Assembly: GCA_011772475.1 (NCBI GenBank)
Contig: WVZK01000031.1
Coordinates: 1 to 36,481 of the forward strand
From: Candidatus Aminicenantota bacterium
GTDB taxonomy: Bacteria; Acidobacteriota; Aminicenantia; Aminicenantales; Aminicenantaceae
Length of the DNA stretch: 36,481 nt
Direction of reading: 5' to 3'
Of this stretch, positions 10,301-17,740 are shown piece by piece (within the stretch, counting starts at the first letter, position 1; every line of letters starts with the position of its first letter). The translations under genes and the position numbers were made by a program. The notes beneath the pieces were generated by a model. It was not told where the DNA came from. It searched no databases and saw nothing but the letters and a program-made list of their open reading frames with translations.

Positions 10301-10769
10301 CAAGGGAGAAGCGAGAGAAGAAGTTAAAAGCGAGATCAACCTAAAAGTGGATATCCGGATCCCAGAGGATTATCTTCCCCAGATAAACCTGAGGCTTAGC
10401 CTTTATAAACGAATTTCTTCTGTTGAGGATCTAGGTGAAATTGAAAAGATAAAAGAAGAGATAAGAGATAGATATGGCCCTCTTCCCACAACTGTAGAAC
10501 ATCTCCTTCGCTACGGCATAATCAAGCACCTGGCTCAAAACGTAAATATCAATGCTATCGACCGCATAGGGAAGAAAATAATATTTAAGATTTTCCCATC
10601 ATCATCCGCAGACATAGCTCGACTGACCAAGCTTATGGAAAGATATTCAGGAACAATCACTCCTCAGGGTGTTATGAGTTTATCCATTCTTGCCAAGAAA
10701 GAGACCGAAATTATGGATGAAACAATATCAATCTTGAAGGAGTTATCTTTATATAATATAATAAATTAA
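7329..10769 (+). CDS. mfd: Transcription-repair coupling factor Mfd
   Basis: Mfd removes RNA polymerase stalled at DNA lesions and recruits the UvrABC excision system. At 1146 residues it is full length. The N-terminal third is the UvrB-homology region (EYAWRGGIVDVFSPW near 180). The CarD-like RNAP-interaction domain begins with GGDYVVHADYGIGLF near 485. The superfamily 2 translocase follows: Walker A CGDVGYGKTE, the DEEQRFG box, LSATPIPRTL, and the C-terminal motifs QLRGRVGRSSRQAIAYF and RGAGNFLGSEQHG. The C-terminal TRCF domain is present from about 1000. The PpiC gene starts 11 bases after its stop, so this is the first gene of a three-gene operon that also carries two periplasmic folding factors. 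Confidence 0.97.
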   Translation: MSLDFLKETEEFKGLLKAINQGEKGLKVTGLVEASKPYFLSALALESKKRIVFIQPSSFPLSEIEEQCRFYLSQFSSDLSLSSLPALSESPYLEIFPSLDSISSRMRFFYDLIHNSSSLIVTHIFGLLKPFPNPQNLKRLFLNLEKGEAYGRDQILNILDEYGYTREDLINSHGEYAWRGGIVDVFSPWQLLPYRIEFSGDEIASIREFDPSYQRSVSKIDTILLPSLREFPSSSHFLQEWEEKIKEREEIRRLKDTGEKIGRVKRGDFFPSFFYLSLLNKEHFVPFDHYLRNSLFIIDDIDEVEKEWKETIKDLREQYGELKNSGNFCLSPEKIYPPPLWEQIKNDAIHWQELAPKRVRKTFSFSFQSVPEFKNKIPFFLQYMKKLQKERERCFIYFSSPAVRKKMASLLSQSEILYLESSSPFVFPEDAAVVLLVGSLHHGFSYPQEKIAFFSEKDIFTEEKVIVSRLPTKPFISDFRDLKGGDYVVHADYGIGLFMGLIKMEIEKKNREFIEIIYKDEDKLFMPVEDLNLVQKYSKVGTSLPLLNKLGSPSWERTKARTKKAIEKMAKELLHLYAQRKAMEGFSFSPGGDWQSEFERTFEYEETEDQLRAIKEIMSDMETEFPMDRLLCGDVGYGKTEVAMRASFKAVMDGKQVAVLCPTTVLASQHLKTFRNRVVLFPVRVEGLTRLQTKGQQKRIVEDLKKGLIDIVIGTHRLLSKDVEFRDLGLLIVDEEQRFGVSHKEKIKKMKSDIDVLTLSATPIPRTLNLSLSSLRDMSLIETPPKDRLAIHTVVTPFSPRLIASAVKTELARKGQVYFIHNRIEDIDKIAKMIEKFVPQARVAVVHGKMPSATLEKKMIDFINQKFNVLVSTTIIENGIDIPLVNTLIVERADLFGLAQLYQLRGRVGRSSRQAIAYFLVPPFTELTNLAKERLKALQEFTELGSGFRLAAKDLEIRGAGNFLGSEQHGYMEAVGFDYYMYLFEKTIKELKGEAREEVKSEINLKVDIRIPEDYLPQINLRLSLYKRISSVEDLGEIEKIKEEIRDRYGPLPTTVEHLLRYGIIKHLAQNVNINAIDRIGKKIIFKIFPSSSADIARLTKLMERYSGTITPQGVMSLSILAKKETEIMDETISILKELSLYNIIN

Positions 10770-10780
10770 GCCAAAAAAAG

Positions 10781-11764
10781 ATGAAGTTTATCAAGTCGAA
10801 ACGCAGCTTATTTTTCCTTTTCCTGACAGGGATTTTAATTTTTTTTGGCGCGAATTGCGGAGAGAAGAACGAGCAGGAAAGCTCTTTAGGCGTTAACCTC
10901 GAGGACCCGCAAAGAAAGAACTACATCATCGTTGAAATTGAAGATACTGCCTACCTTAATTCTGACTTTGAAAAGTACGTTCGCGGTACTTTCGGAAATG
11001 ACCAGGAAGCTTTGACCCCTGTATCTCTAAGCCGCCTCCTCGATAAATTTATCGAGGAGAAGCTTGTTCTGCAATCAGCCAGTAATCAAAATATATCTTT
11101 GAGCTGGGAGGAGAAACAGGAATACTTGGCAAAGTTGTCGACTGATCTTAAGTCTGAAGGCAGCGACGTCTCTGTAGAAGAAATGGATACCGAGATTTTG
11201 TTTGATAGGTTACTGATAGAAAAATACACTTATGAGCTTTTGAAGGACATCGAAGTCAAAGAAGAGGAAATAAAGGAGTATTATAATCTTCATAAACGGG
11301 AATTTTTGCGGCCAGAGAGGCTTGAGGTCAGCCAGATATTGCTGGAAACCGAGGACCAGGCTATAGAAGTTTTGGAAAGAGTGAAGAGTGTTTCTGAGGA
11401 AGATTTCAGAAAGATCGCTGAGGCAGAATCCATCGGTTTGGAAGCTGTAAAAGGAGGTAAGATGGGTGTTTTTGAAATGGGCCAGCTTCCGTTTGAAATG
11501 GAAAAAGTTTTATTTTCCCTCCAGGAAGGAGAGTTAAGCCCTGTAGTGGAGTCATCTTATGGGTATCACATATTCAGAGTGGATAAGAGATTCGAGCCGG
11601 AGTTGATTTCTGAAGAAGATGCTTTACCAGACATAAAAGCAAAAATTTTGGACCTAAAAATCGAGTATCAAATTTCATCACACATGGAGTATCTGAAAAA
11701 TAATATAGAATGGAGTTTTTATCCGATAAATCTATCTTTCCCTTATCAAAGGGACGATATATGA
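10781..11764 (+). CDS. PpiC-type peptidyl-prolyl isomerase lipoprotein
   Basis: This 327-residue parvulin-type foldase probably assists protein folding in the periplasm while anchored by a lipid. The N-terminus is a lipoprotein signal ending in FFGANC, giving a lipidated Cys near residue 27. A SurA/PrsA-like helical chaperone segment covers about 40-165, and the PpiC isomerase domain about 180-275 (EVSQILLE; GGKMGVFEMGQLPFEME; YGYHIFRVD). It starts 11 bases after mfd and its TGA overlaps the next ATG (ATGA), pointing to translational coupling. It resembles PrsA/PpiC paralogues more than classical SurA because it is lipidated and has one isomerase domain. Confidence 0.88.
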   Translation: MKFIKSKRSLFFLFLTGILIFFGANCGEKNEQESSLGVNLEDPQRKNYIIVEIEDTAYLNSDFEKYVRGTFGNDQEALTPVSLSRLLDKFIEEKLVLQSASNQNISLSWEEKQEYLAKLSTDLKSEGSDVSVEEMDTEILFDRLLIEKYTYELLKDIEVKEEEIKEYYNLHKREFLRPERLEVSQILLETEDQAIEVLERVKSVSEEDFRKIAEAESIGLEAVKGGKMGVFEMGQLPFEMEKVLFSLQEGELSPVVESSYGYHIFRVDKRFEPELISEEDALPDIKAKILDLKIEYQISSHMEYLKNNIEWSFYPINLSFPYQRDDI

Positions 11765-12741
11765 AGAAAAGAAATGCCGTCCTAGTTTTTACCTTGATAT
11801 TTTCTGGCTTAGTCTGTCTTTTCGGCCAAGAAGTCATCGAGGAAATCGTAGCCGTAGTAAACGAAGACATCATCACCCTCTCTCAATTCAAAGCAGAGCA
11901 TGACGATTTTTATCAGGCTCTTAGCACTCAATTTAAGGGCGAAGAGTTTGATAAGAGGTATGATGCCATGAAAGAAAATCTTTTAGAAAAGATGATAACA
12001 GATCTCCTGCTTTTGCAGGAAGCCCAGGAAATGGAGGGGCTAAATCCAGATGAACAACTAAAATTATGGCTGGAAAACTTAAAAAAAGAGAATAACCTGA
12101 ATTCGGACGCAGAGCTAATCCGAGCTCTCCAGCAGCAAGGAATTGATTTTGAAGAGTGGAAGAAAAGGATGAGGGAAAATATAATGAGGGAAGCTGTTAT
12201 TTATTCGGAAGTCCGTGCAAATGTTGTCGTCAACGACTCAGAAACCGTTAATTATTATAAGCTTCATCCTGAGGAATTCACAGAGCTTCCAGAATATAAA
12301 CTGAGAGCCATTTATCTTTCAGGGGAAGGGGGAAACGAGGATGATGTCGAGGCTAAAAAGCGAGAAATCAACGAGAAGATTTCCTCTGGCGAGGACATGG
12401 GTTCTCTAGCTGGCGAGTATTCTGAGGGGCCAGAGAAGGATAATCAAGGAGAGTTGGGAAGCTTTAAAAAGGGTGAATTAGAAAAAGACCTGGAACAAGC
12501 TGTGGAGAAGCTAAAGGTGGGAGAGATGACTCCCTGGCTAAAGGTTCGAACGGGCTGGTTCCTGCTGAAATTAGAGGAAAAAAAAGAGAGCCGCCTTAAA
12601 TCCTTTGAAGAAGCCCGGAGAGAAATAGAAGAAAAATTTTTTAACGAGAAAAGCCAAAAAAAACTAGAGGAATATTTAAAAGAACTCAAAGAGAAGAGCC
12701 TTATAAAGATACTTATACCCAATCCTCTCGATTATATATAG
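11761..12741 (+). CDS. SurA-like periplasmic chaperone with PpiC domain
   Basis: The product, about 326 residues, is a periplasmic chaperone of the SurA/PpiC type, likely helping outer-membrane proteins. I place the start at 11761, not 11710 as in the ORF track: that ATG gives an immediate signal peptide (MKKRNAVLVF...LFGQ) and overlaps the preceding stop as ATGA. The SurA N-domain follows at once (EEIVAVVNEDIITLSQF), then a helical region, then one PpiC domain around residues 180-285 (PEYKLRAIYLS; GELGSFKKGELEKDLEQAV). Classical SurA has two isomerase domains; this one has one. mfd followed by PpiC/SurA genes is a layout I know from other Gram-negative groups. Confidence 0.85.
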   Translation: MKKRNAVLVFTLIFSGLVCLFGQEVIEEIVAVVNEDIITLSQFKAEHDDFYQALSTQFKGEEFDKRYDAMKENLLEKMITDLLLLQEAQEMEGLNPDEQLKLWLENLKKENNLNSDAELIRALQQQGIDFEEWKKRMRENIMREAVIYSEVRANVVVNDSETVNYYKLHPEEFTELPEYKLRAIYLSGEGGNEDDVEAKKREINEKISSGEDMGSLAGEYSEGPEKDNQGELGSFKKGELEKDLEQAVEKLKVGEMTPWLKVRTGWFLLKLEEKKESRLKSFEEARREIEEKFFNEKSQKKLEEYLKELKEKSLIKILIPNPLDYI

Positions 12742-12748
12742 CATTCCT

Positions 12749-12860
12749 GTAGGGGTTTGATTCATCAAAAAGGGGTCAGGTCTTGTTTTTTGTTTTAATT
12801 TCTGATGATGAAATGTCTAAAGAAGGGTAAAAAGCAAAAAAAAAGACCAGCCGCCTTTTT
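12749..12860. repeat. Inverted-repeat element D (GGGGTCAGGTCTTG type)
   Basis: A palindromic-core fragment (GTAGGGGTTTGATTCATCAA, 12749-12768) is joined to an arm AAAAAGGGGTCAGGTCTTG and T-run; the opposite arm, with poly-A followed by AAGACCAGCCGCC and T5, is at about 12836-12860. The arms pair over the GGTCTT/AAGACC part with flanking A/T runs. It fills the gap between the convergent surA-like and arginine decarboxylase genes and ends four bases from the latter's stop, where it could also act as a bidirectional terminator. Confidence 0.7.
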
Positions 12861-12864
12861 CTTT

Positions 12865-13416
12865 TTAGGGTATGAAGATAGCGGCGGCAATGGCCGTCGT
12901 CCAGAGACCTTTTTTCCCTTTTGCTGTCTGAGTGATATGTCTAGTCCTGACTTTAATGTTATCGGATAACCTATAAATATTTTTTTCTTCGTTCCAGATT
13001 TGATTGGTATCGAAGTTCACGCCAAGAGTCGTGGCCAGCATATACGCCGCTAGATCCTCTGCATACTGACCTGCTTCTTTCTCGTCTTGACCAAAACTGT
13101 GATGTTCGGAAAGATAACCATAATGATTAGGTGCATTAGGAATGGCCAATCCTATTGAGGCTTGTATTAAGCGGTGGGCTTCATCTGTTGCGCATTCGCT
13201 CATGACCAAAAAAACAATTTGGCCTGGCTTAAGCGACTTCAATCCCTCCTCTTTTGAACAAAGCTTGCACTGAGGAGGGAAGATACTCGAGGCTTTAACA
13301 AGGTTAAAAGGAGCGATGGCGGCTTCTCTTAAAGCTTGCTCAAAACTGGCTAATTTTTCCTTATGCTGTCCTTTTCCTTTGGTTAAAAATACTCTTGTAG
13401 GAATGAATGTGCTCAT
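12865..13416 (-). CDS. pdaD: Pyruvoyl-dependent arginine decarboxylase
   Basis: The 183-residue protein matches the pyruvoyl-dependent arginine decarboxylase family, which converts arginine to agmatine for polyamine synthesis or acid resistance. The proenzyme is self-cleaved between two serines to create the pyruvoyl group; the site is visible as VKASSIFPP near residue 43. Other family landmarks are the N-terminal TRVFLTKGKGQHKEKLASFE, GQIVFLVMSE and ASIGLAIP. The length is close to that of archaeal relatives. GGAAAGGA lies upstream of the ATG. The next gene on the same strand, a lipoprotein, is about 59 bases upstream. No agmatinase or agmatine deiminase is in the window, so the end product is unknown. 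Confidence 0.92.
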   Translation of the reverse strand: MSTFIPTRVFLTKGKGQHKEKLASFEQALREAAIAPFNLVKASSIFPPQCKLCSKEEGLKSLKPGQIVFLVMSECATDEAHRLIQASIGLAIPNAPNHYGYLSEHHSFGQDEKEAGQYAEDLAAYMLATTLGVNFDTNQIWNEEKNIYRLSDNIKVRTRHITQTAKGKKGLWTTAIAAAIFIP

Positions 13417-13474
13417 CAGTTACAGTTCCTTTCCTCGAAATATTTATTCGCGAAGCTTATCCAGGTTGGAAGTA

Positions 13475-14032
13475 TTAATAAGATGTTAGCTTCTCTTCTT
13501 TCTTGGGAGGATAAGGCTCTGGTTCCTTAAAATCTATTTTCCGAGAAACCTCCCATTCTCCTAGGAGAGTAAACCGGGATCCTTTATGCCTAACGAACAA
13601 TTTGACCAAAGCGATCTTCCAATGCGGACTGTTTCTGAAATGGCTAACGGATTTCCCCTCAACTCCCAGGCGGCTTTTCAAAAGGATAGCATCACTCGTT
13701 CCTCCGGGAGGAATAGAACCTTCTGGAAGGCCAGGCAGGAATCCTTCTCCTAAGGTTTTAGTATCATCCATGAACCTGAAAACGGCTTCAAAACTTATAT
13801 GCCGAATCGCTTCTTCAGTTAGGTTTTTTACTCGGAAAGAAATTGCCGGAACAAGTGTCAACTTTGCAGGCCATGGTTGATAGTATTTTTTCACCCACTT
13901 TGTTTCTACGTCGACTATTTTCAAAGAGGCTTTGAGCTCTTCCGCGGTAGGTGCTCTCTGACATCCAGTCTGAATAAAGGCAGAAATGAATGTAGTTACG
14001 ATAAGAGTTTTGACCAGCAGCGCTTTTTTCAT
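13475..14032 (-). CDS. Hypothetical lipoprotein
   Basis: This lipoprotein of about 185 residues is of unknown function. The ORF track opens at 14086, but the ATG at 14032 is better: it has an excellent AAAGGAG six bases upstream and directly starts a lipoprotein signal (MKKALLVKTL... to IQTGC). The mature part is a likely beta-sandwich with FRVKNLTEEAIRHISFEAVF and IPPGGTSDAIL, resembling small domains that compare 'pre- and post-modification' secreted proteins such as the FxLYD group; this is a weak similarity by eye. It has a Lys/Pro-rich tail. It may be cotranscribed with the arginine decarboxylase, but the gap of about 58 bases leaves that open. Confidence 0.75.
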   Translation of the reverse strand: MKKALLVKTLIVTTFISAFIQTGCQRAPTAEELKASLKIVDVETKWVKKYYQPWPAKLTLVPAISFRVKNLTEEAIRHISFEAVFRFMDDTKTLGEGFLPGLPEGSIPPGGTSDAILLKSRLGVEGKSVSHFRNSPHWKIALVKLFVRHKGSRFTLLGEWEVSRKIDFKEPEPYPPKKEEKLTSY

Positions 14033-14106
14033 CTCGGTCTCCTTTGTTCCATTTTTTAATATAATTGAGGACAGGAAATTATTCAATCTTTTTAATTGGT
14101 TTAATT

Positions 14107-14220
14107 GGGGCCAGGCCCCATTTTCAAATTTTCTGTCTTCGCGCTGTGAGAATGTCCTCTCTCTTTAAAAAAATGGGGCCTGGCCCCATTCTCCACACCC
14201 ATTCTCCACAAAAAATGGGG
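14107..14220. repeat. Inverted-repeat element E (GGGGCCAGGCCCC type)
   Basis: GGGGCCAGGCCCCATTTT at 14107-14124 pairs perfectly over 18 bp with AAAATGGGGCCTGGCCCC at 14170-14187. To the right, CCATTCTCCACA is repeated twice in tandem (about 14186-14210), followed by a further AAAAATGGGG at 14211-14220. Read on the opposite strand, this is again a multiplied outer arm, as in elements A, C, H and I. It lies in the 366-base gap between divergent genes; the rest of the gap (14221-14398) is AT-rich, and no promoter there is clear enough to call. Confidence 0.8.
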
Positions 14221-14398
14221 CTGCCCAATTTCGTTCCCGATAGTTATGCATAGATCCATATGAAAAGGCACGAAACCACCAAACCTGATCTCAGGCTTGC
14301 AAAAGTTGCATTTTTAAGTAGCATAGTAAAATAAAAAAATTAGCCATTTAGGGAAGAATAGAAAAAAACTAAAATCTTGAGAGCATGACGCAAGCACG

Positions 14399-15313
14399 AT
14401 GAAAGAAAAGATCCTTCGTCTTAACCTATACTTTGGCCTTTTTGGCCTCATATTTTCTGCATTTCTCCTTGTTCTTGATGTGTCTTTTATGAAAACCTGG
14501 TTCTTTTGCTGTTCGTGGTGGTCGTTTATTCTCATAATGGACAGCTTGAACTTTAGGAGAAGTAAGGCCTCACCTCTTTCTATATCTTTGAAGAATTTTC
14601 TTTTTTCAGCTTTCATTTCTGTTCTCGTCTGGCTTATTTTTGAGCTGTTTAATTTAAGAGTGAAAAACTGGACCTATCATGATCTTCCTCCAGGCATACT
14701 TGAAAGGTGGATTGGCTATTTTATTGCTTATGCCTCTGTCATTCCGGCGATGAAAGAGATCTCCCTGTTTGTTCAAAGCTTCTTATCTAAAAGGAAACTT
14801 GCCTTGTTTAGGATAAGAGGAACACCGGTTCTTCTTAAATCGTGGTTTTTTTCAGGAATAATATCAATTATTTTAGTCCTTGCTTGGCCTCGTCTTTTTT
14901 TTCCTTTTGTCTGGCTGTGTTTTATTTTTATGCTTGAGCCGTTGAATTTTTGGCTAAAAAATGAAACTTTATTGAAAGATTTAGAGAAAAAGGATTGGAC
15001 CCGATTCTGGAGCTGGTTATTGGCCGGCCTTGTTGCCGGCTTCTTGTGGGAATTTTGGAATTTTTGGGCAGGATCTCACTGGGAATACTCCATTCCGTAT
15101 CTCAATTTCTGGAGAGTGTTCCAGATGCCCGTTTTTGGTTATACAGGTTTTCTCCCTTTTGCTCTTGAGGTTTTTGCCCTTTACCAGCTTCTTTTTGCTC
15201 TGTACAAGAAATTACAAAGGAAGATCGTTTTCAAAGGTATGATTATTATTCTTTTGCTTGTATTTTACGCTGGAGCCTTTTATCTGATTGATACTTTTAC
15301 TTTTGTTCGTTAA
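14399..15313 (+). CDS. Polytopic membrane protein with internal duplication, unknown function
   Basis: I do not recognise this 304-residue membrane protein. About eight to nine hydrophobic helices are visible and it is very rich in Trp and Phe. Two halves appear related: WSFILIMDSLNF with IFELFNLRVKNWTY in the first half (about 41-92), and CFIFMLEPLNF with LWEFWNFWAGSHWEY in the second (about 171-231). Conserved acidic, Asn and Trp positions at equal spacing inside membrane segments suggest a ligand or cofactor site repeated by gene duplication. The Shine-Dalgarno is poor, so the start is uncertain. It is convergent with the YibQ-like gene and preceded by element E. Confidence 0.7.
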   Translation: MKEKILRLNLYFGLFGLIFSAFLLVLDVSFMKTWFFCCSWWSFILIMDSLNFRRSKASPLSISLKNFLFSAFISVLVWLIFELFNLRVKNWTYHDLPPGILERWIGYFIAYASVIPAMKEISLFVQSFLSKRKLALFRIRGTPVLLKSWFFSGIISIILVLAWPRLFFPFVWLCFIFMLEPLNFWLKNETLLKDLEKKDWTRFWSWLLAGLVAGFLWEFWNFWAGSHWEYSIPYLNFWRVFQMPVFGYTGFLPFALEVFALYQLLFALYKKLQRKIVFKGMIIILLLVFYAGAFYLIDTFTFVR

Positions 15314-15315
15314 CT

Positions 15316-15345
15316 GCAGGGGTTTGATTTATCCGCGGGCTTCTC
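15316..15345. repeat. Partial palindromic core of the repeat family
   Basis: GCAGGGGTTTGATTTATC followed by CGCGGGCTTC is a degenerate single copy of the core found in elements A, C and G, with no arms. It lies between two convergent genes, three bases after the stop of the membrane protein gene. Confidence 0.55.
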
Positions 15346-15359
15346 TCCGGTCTTCTTGA

Positions 15360-16559
15360 TTATTTGGTAAGCTGGGAGGCGAAGACGGGTTCGATATTAT
15401 ATTTATCCAGAAGATGAAAGTTTTCCCTTAGGACTCTTAGAGTTCTTTCAGTTGGATGGCAGATGCCTACAGCTTTTCCATTTCTCTGAGCCAAGCGAAA
15501 GAGCTCAATCATTTTTCCTTTTATGTAACCCTTACGGTTTTCTCCGTCAAGAAAAACTTGGCGATAGGCTGAAGGGATTCCGAGTGTTTGGGCAACATTA
15601 TAAGCTTCGGACCTGCTTGTGGTACGACTATCAATAAAAAAAAGATTTCTTTCTTTTAAAGGTCCAAGGACTAAGGATATGAGATTCTTGTCAGCCGTTA
15701 TTTTCGATCCCATATGGTTGTTAACTCCTGTGACGTATGGAATCTGATCGAGATTGTGCTCCACCGTTTTTAGTATTTCCTCTTCGCCCATTTGAGAGAG
15801 AATTATTCCCTCAATGTGGTTTCCTCCCTGGTTATTTATTGATTCAAGAGGAAGATGAAGCATAACTTCCAAATTGTTTTGGTGAGCAATCCGAGCTATC
15901 TCTTTGGCTAGAGGGGTATAGGGAAGAATAGAGATTGTCAAGGGCTTATTGAGCGAGCAGATATCATTGATTGCTTTTAAACTGTAACCCATGTCGTCGA
16001 TGATGATTGCTACTTTGTTTCTAGCTTTTCTTGGAGGAAGTTCTGCCCTTATTTTTTCCTTATGGCTTGCGAAAAGAATACTCAACCTTTGCTTTCTTAT
16101 CCCTTCGACCTGCCACAGATAATAATTCTTTTCTGGGCCGAGTTGTTCTTCTTTTTCTCGGACAGAAGCACTGACTTTATTGAATTCTTTTTCAAGAAGA
16201 GATTCTAGCTCCACGTATTTTTTCAAGGGGAGGTCAATCATAAGATGGAGAACTCCCTTGTTGTCCTTGTACTGTTGATTTGGATCATAGGGTATGTTAA
16301 GCAGGGTTAGACTCTTGATGACAATCTGGTCAAGGGCTTCTTTATCAGGCGGAGGTTCTTGACGAGGCTGAGTTTCCTGACTCAATAGAGCTGCCTTTCT
16401 TCCAAACAGAGAAGCAAAAAGGTAAGATTTTTCTCCATTTTTCCAGCCGATGTAGTCTAAACCGATTGCTGATAAAAGCACCATAAGAGAAAAGATAATA
16501 ATGGTGGAAGGAGGAATGCGATTGGCCTTTTTTCTTTTCTTAGACCTTCTTTTTCGCAT
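15360..16559 (-). CDS. Divergent polysaccharide deacetylase (YibQ family)
   Basis: This 399-residue envelope protein belongs to the divergent polysaccharide deacetylase family (DUF610, E. coli YibQ). A basic N-terminus and one membrane anchor (about 18-40) precede a linker and a helical region; the deacetylase-like domain begins near 180. Visible motifs are KVAIIIDDMGYS (metal-binding Asp pair), MLHLPLE, GVNNHMGSK (conserved His) and VGICHP near the end, so the putative metal site looks intact. The N-terminal 180 residues exceed E. coli YibQ. It starts 22 bases after the S41-like gene and is the third gene of an envC-ctp-yibQ operon, implying a role in cell-wall metabolism or division; the enzymatic activity of the family is unproven. 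Confidence 0.9.
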   Translation of the reverse strand: MRKRRSKKRKKANRIPPSTIIIFSLMVLLSAIGLDYIGWKNGEKSYLFASLFGRKAALLSQETQPRQEPPPDKEALDQIVIKSLTLLNIPYDPNQQYKDNKGVLHLMIDLPLKKYVELESLLEKEFNKVSASVREKEEQLGPEKNYYLWQVEGIRKQRLSILFASHKEKIRAELPPRKARNKVAIIIDDMGYSLKAINDICSLNKPLTISILPYTPLAKEIARIAHQNNLEVMLHLPLESINNQGGNHIEGIILSQMGEEEILKTVEHNLDQIPYVTGVNNHMGSKITADKNLISLVLGPLKERNLFFIDSRTTSRSEAYNVAQTLGIPSAYRQVFLDGENRKGYIKGKMIELFRLAQRNGKAVGICHPTERTLRVLRENFHLLDKYNIEPVFASQLTK

Positions 16560-16581
16560 TAATTACATTTTAGGCTGGAGA

Positions 16582-17706
16582 TTAAAGGCTTTTTTTAAGA
16601 TATGTGCTAAGGCTTTGGTCTTCCCCGTTTATTTTTATATCAGGCTTAATTCCTTTTTCCCACAACTTTTCTCCTGACCTAAGATAGAAGATTCCTGAAG
16701 TGAGCAGCAAACCGCTTCCGTCATCCAGGACAAAGATATTTTGTTTGGCCACGAGACCTAAAGTTGGATGCCCGATGATTTTGCCCCTTTTAAATTCTTT
16801 GAGAACTCCGGCTACTGCCTCTGCCGGTCCGATTGTAGCCTGGTTTGTCCAGATAACCAAAGGCAGTTTTTCAAGTTCAGCCTCTTCCGGACAAGAAATA
16901 ATCTCCTTGGTTCTTCCTTTTGTTTCAAAGTAACCTATATTAGGAGATTTTAAGAATAGATTGACGAGTTTTCTGGCTTCTTCAATCTCTCCTTCGTAGC
17001 AATCCCTTAAATCCAAAATAAGAGTCCTTTTCTCTGGCTTTAATCTGGGTATGATTTCCTGTCTTATCTTCTTTACACAAGGAGGATAAAGCTGATGGAT
17101 CTTCAAAATTCCGCTCGTGCCCTTTGCTTCAGCATAGGAAAATGGTTCTTCAAAGAGCAAGGTTCTTTCAACACTCACCTCTTTTGTTTCCTCTCTTTTA
17201 AATATCCTGAGCTTTATGGTTTTCTCATCTCTATCCTTAAGATAGAGATTTGCTTCGGTCATACTCATGGTGAGAGTCGAGCGTCCGTCAATAGAACTGA
17301 TAAAGTCGCCGATCTGGATTCCTTTCTTTTCAGCAGGGGAATTCTCTCTAATTCCGATGACCTGAGGAAAAGAACCGTAGCTTTTGTAAAGGACAATTCC
17401 TATATCCTTCAGGCTTGCCTCCTTGCGCTGGCTATACCTAACCATGCTCTCTTTGTCCAAATAGCTGGAAAGAACGTCCAGGGAATCAACCATTCCTTTA
17501 AAGGCTCCCTTCATTGTTTTATCTGGATTAGCCTCTTCAATGTAATCGTTTTTGATCAATTGGATAACTTTTCCTAGCAACTCAAAATTCCTGTCGGGAG
17601 AAAGCTTTGATAAGAGTCCAGGGAGAAAGCTTTTTTCTAGCAAGAAGAAGAGAAAGACCAAGACCAGTACGGCAAAAAGGAGTATTCTTGCTCTTTTTTT
17701 GTTCAT
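16582..17706 (-). CDS. S41 (CtpA-like) peptidase homologue lacking the usual catalytic Ser/Lys
   Basis: The 374-residue protein has the carboxy-terminal processing protease plan: N-terminal membrane anchor or signal (about 8-27), a helical segment, a PDZ domain (about 90-170, NSPAEKKGIQIGDFISSIDGR) and an S41 core (LILDLRDCYEGEIEEARKLVNLFL). In active CtpA/Tsp proteins the serine lies in S-A-S-A-S-E and the lysine in TFGKG. Here the aligned segments read TIGPAEAVAG (near 288) and PTLGLVAKQ (near 311), placing Gly and Leu at those positions. It is therefore probably a pseudo-protease or uses other residues. It lies between the EnvC-like and YibQ-like genes, 34 and 22 bases away, as in the known envC-ctp-yibQ arrangement. 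Confidence 0.85.
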   Translation of the reverse strand: MNKKRARILLFAVLVLVFLFFLLEKSFLPGLLSKLSPDRNFELLGKVIQLIKNDYIEEANPDKTMKGAFKGMVDSLDVLSSYLDKESMVRYSQRKEASLKDIGIVLYKSYGSFPQVIGIRENSPAEKKGIQIGDFISSIDGRSTLTMSMTEANLYLKDRDEKTIKLRIFKREETKEVSVERTLLFEEPFSYAEAKGTSGILKIHQLYPPCVKKIRQEIIPRLKPEKRTLILDLRDCYEGEIEEARKLVNLFLKSPNIGYFETKGRTKEIISCPEEAELEKLPLVIWTNQATIGPAEAVAGVLKEFKRGKIIGHPTLGLVAKQNIFVLDDGSGLLLTSGIFYLRSGEKLWEKGIKPDIKINGEDQSLSTYLKKSL

Positions 17707-17740
17707 TTTATCCTAAAACTGATTTTTGATTTTAACATCT

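Noticed and set aside
11710-11760. Upstream ATG proposed for the SurA-like gene
   Set aside because: It adds 17 residues before a clean signal peptide and overlaps deep into the previous gene; the ATGA overlap start at 11761 is better supported.
17095-17577. 160-residue plus-strand ORF opposite the S41-like gene
   Set aside because: Shadow of the real minus-strand gene; Phe/Leu/Ser-rich translation typical of antisense frames.
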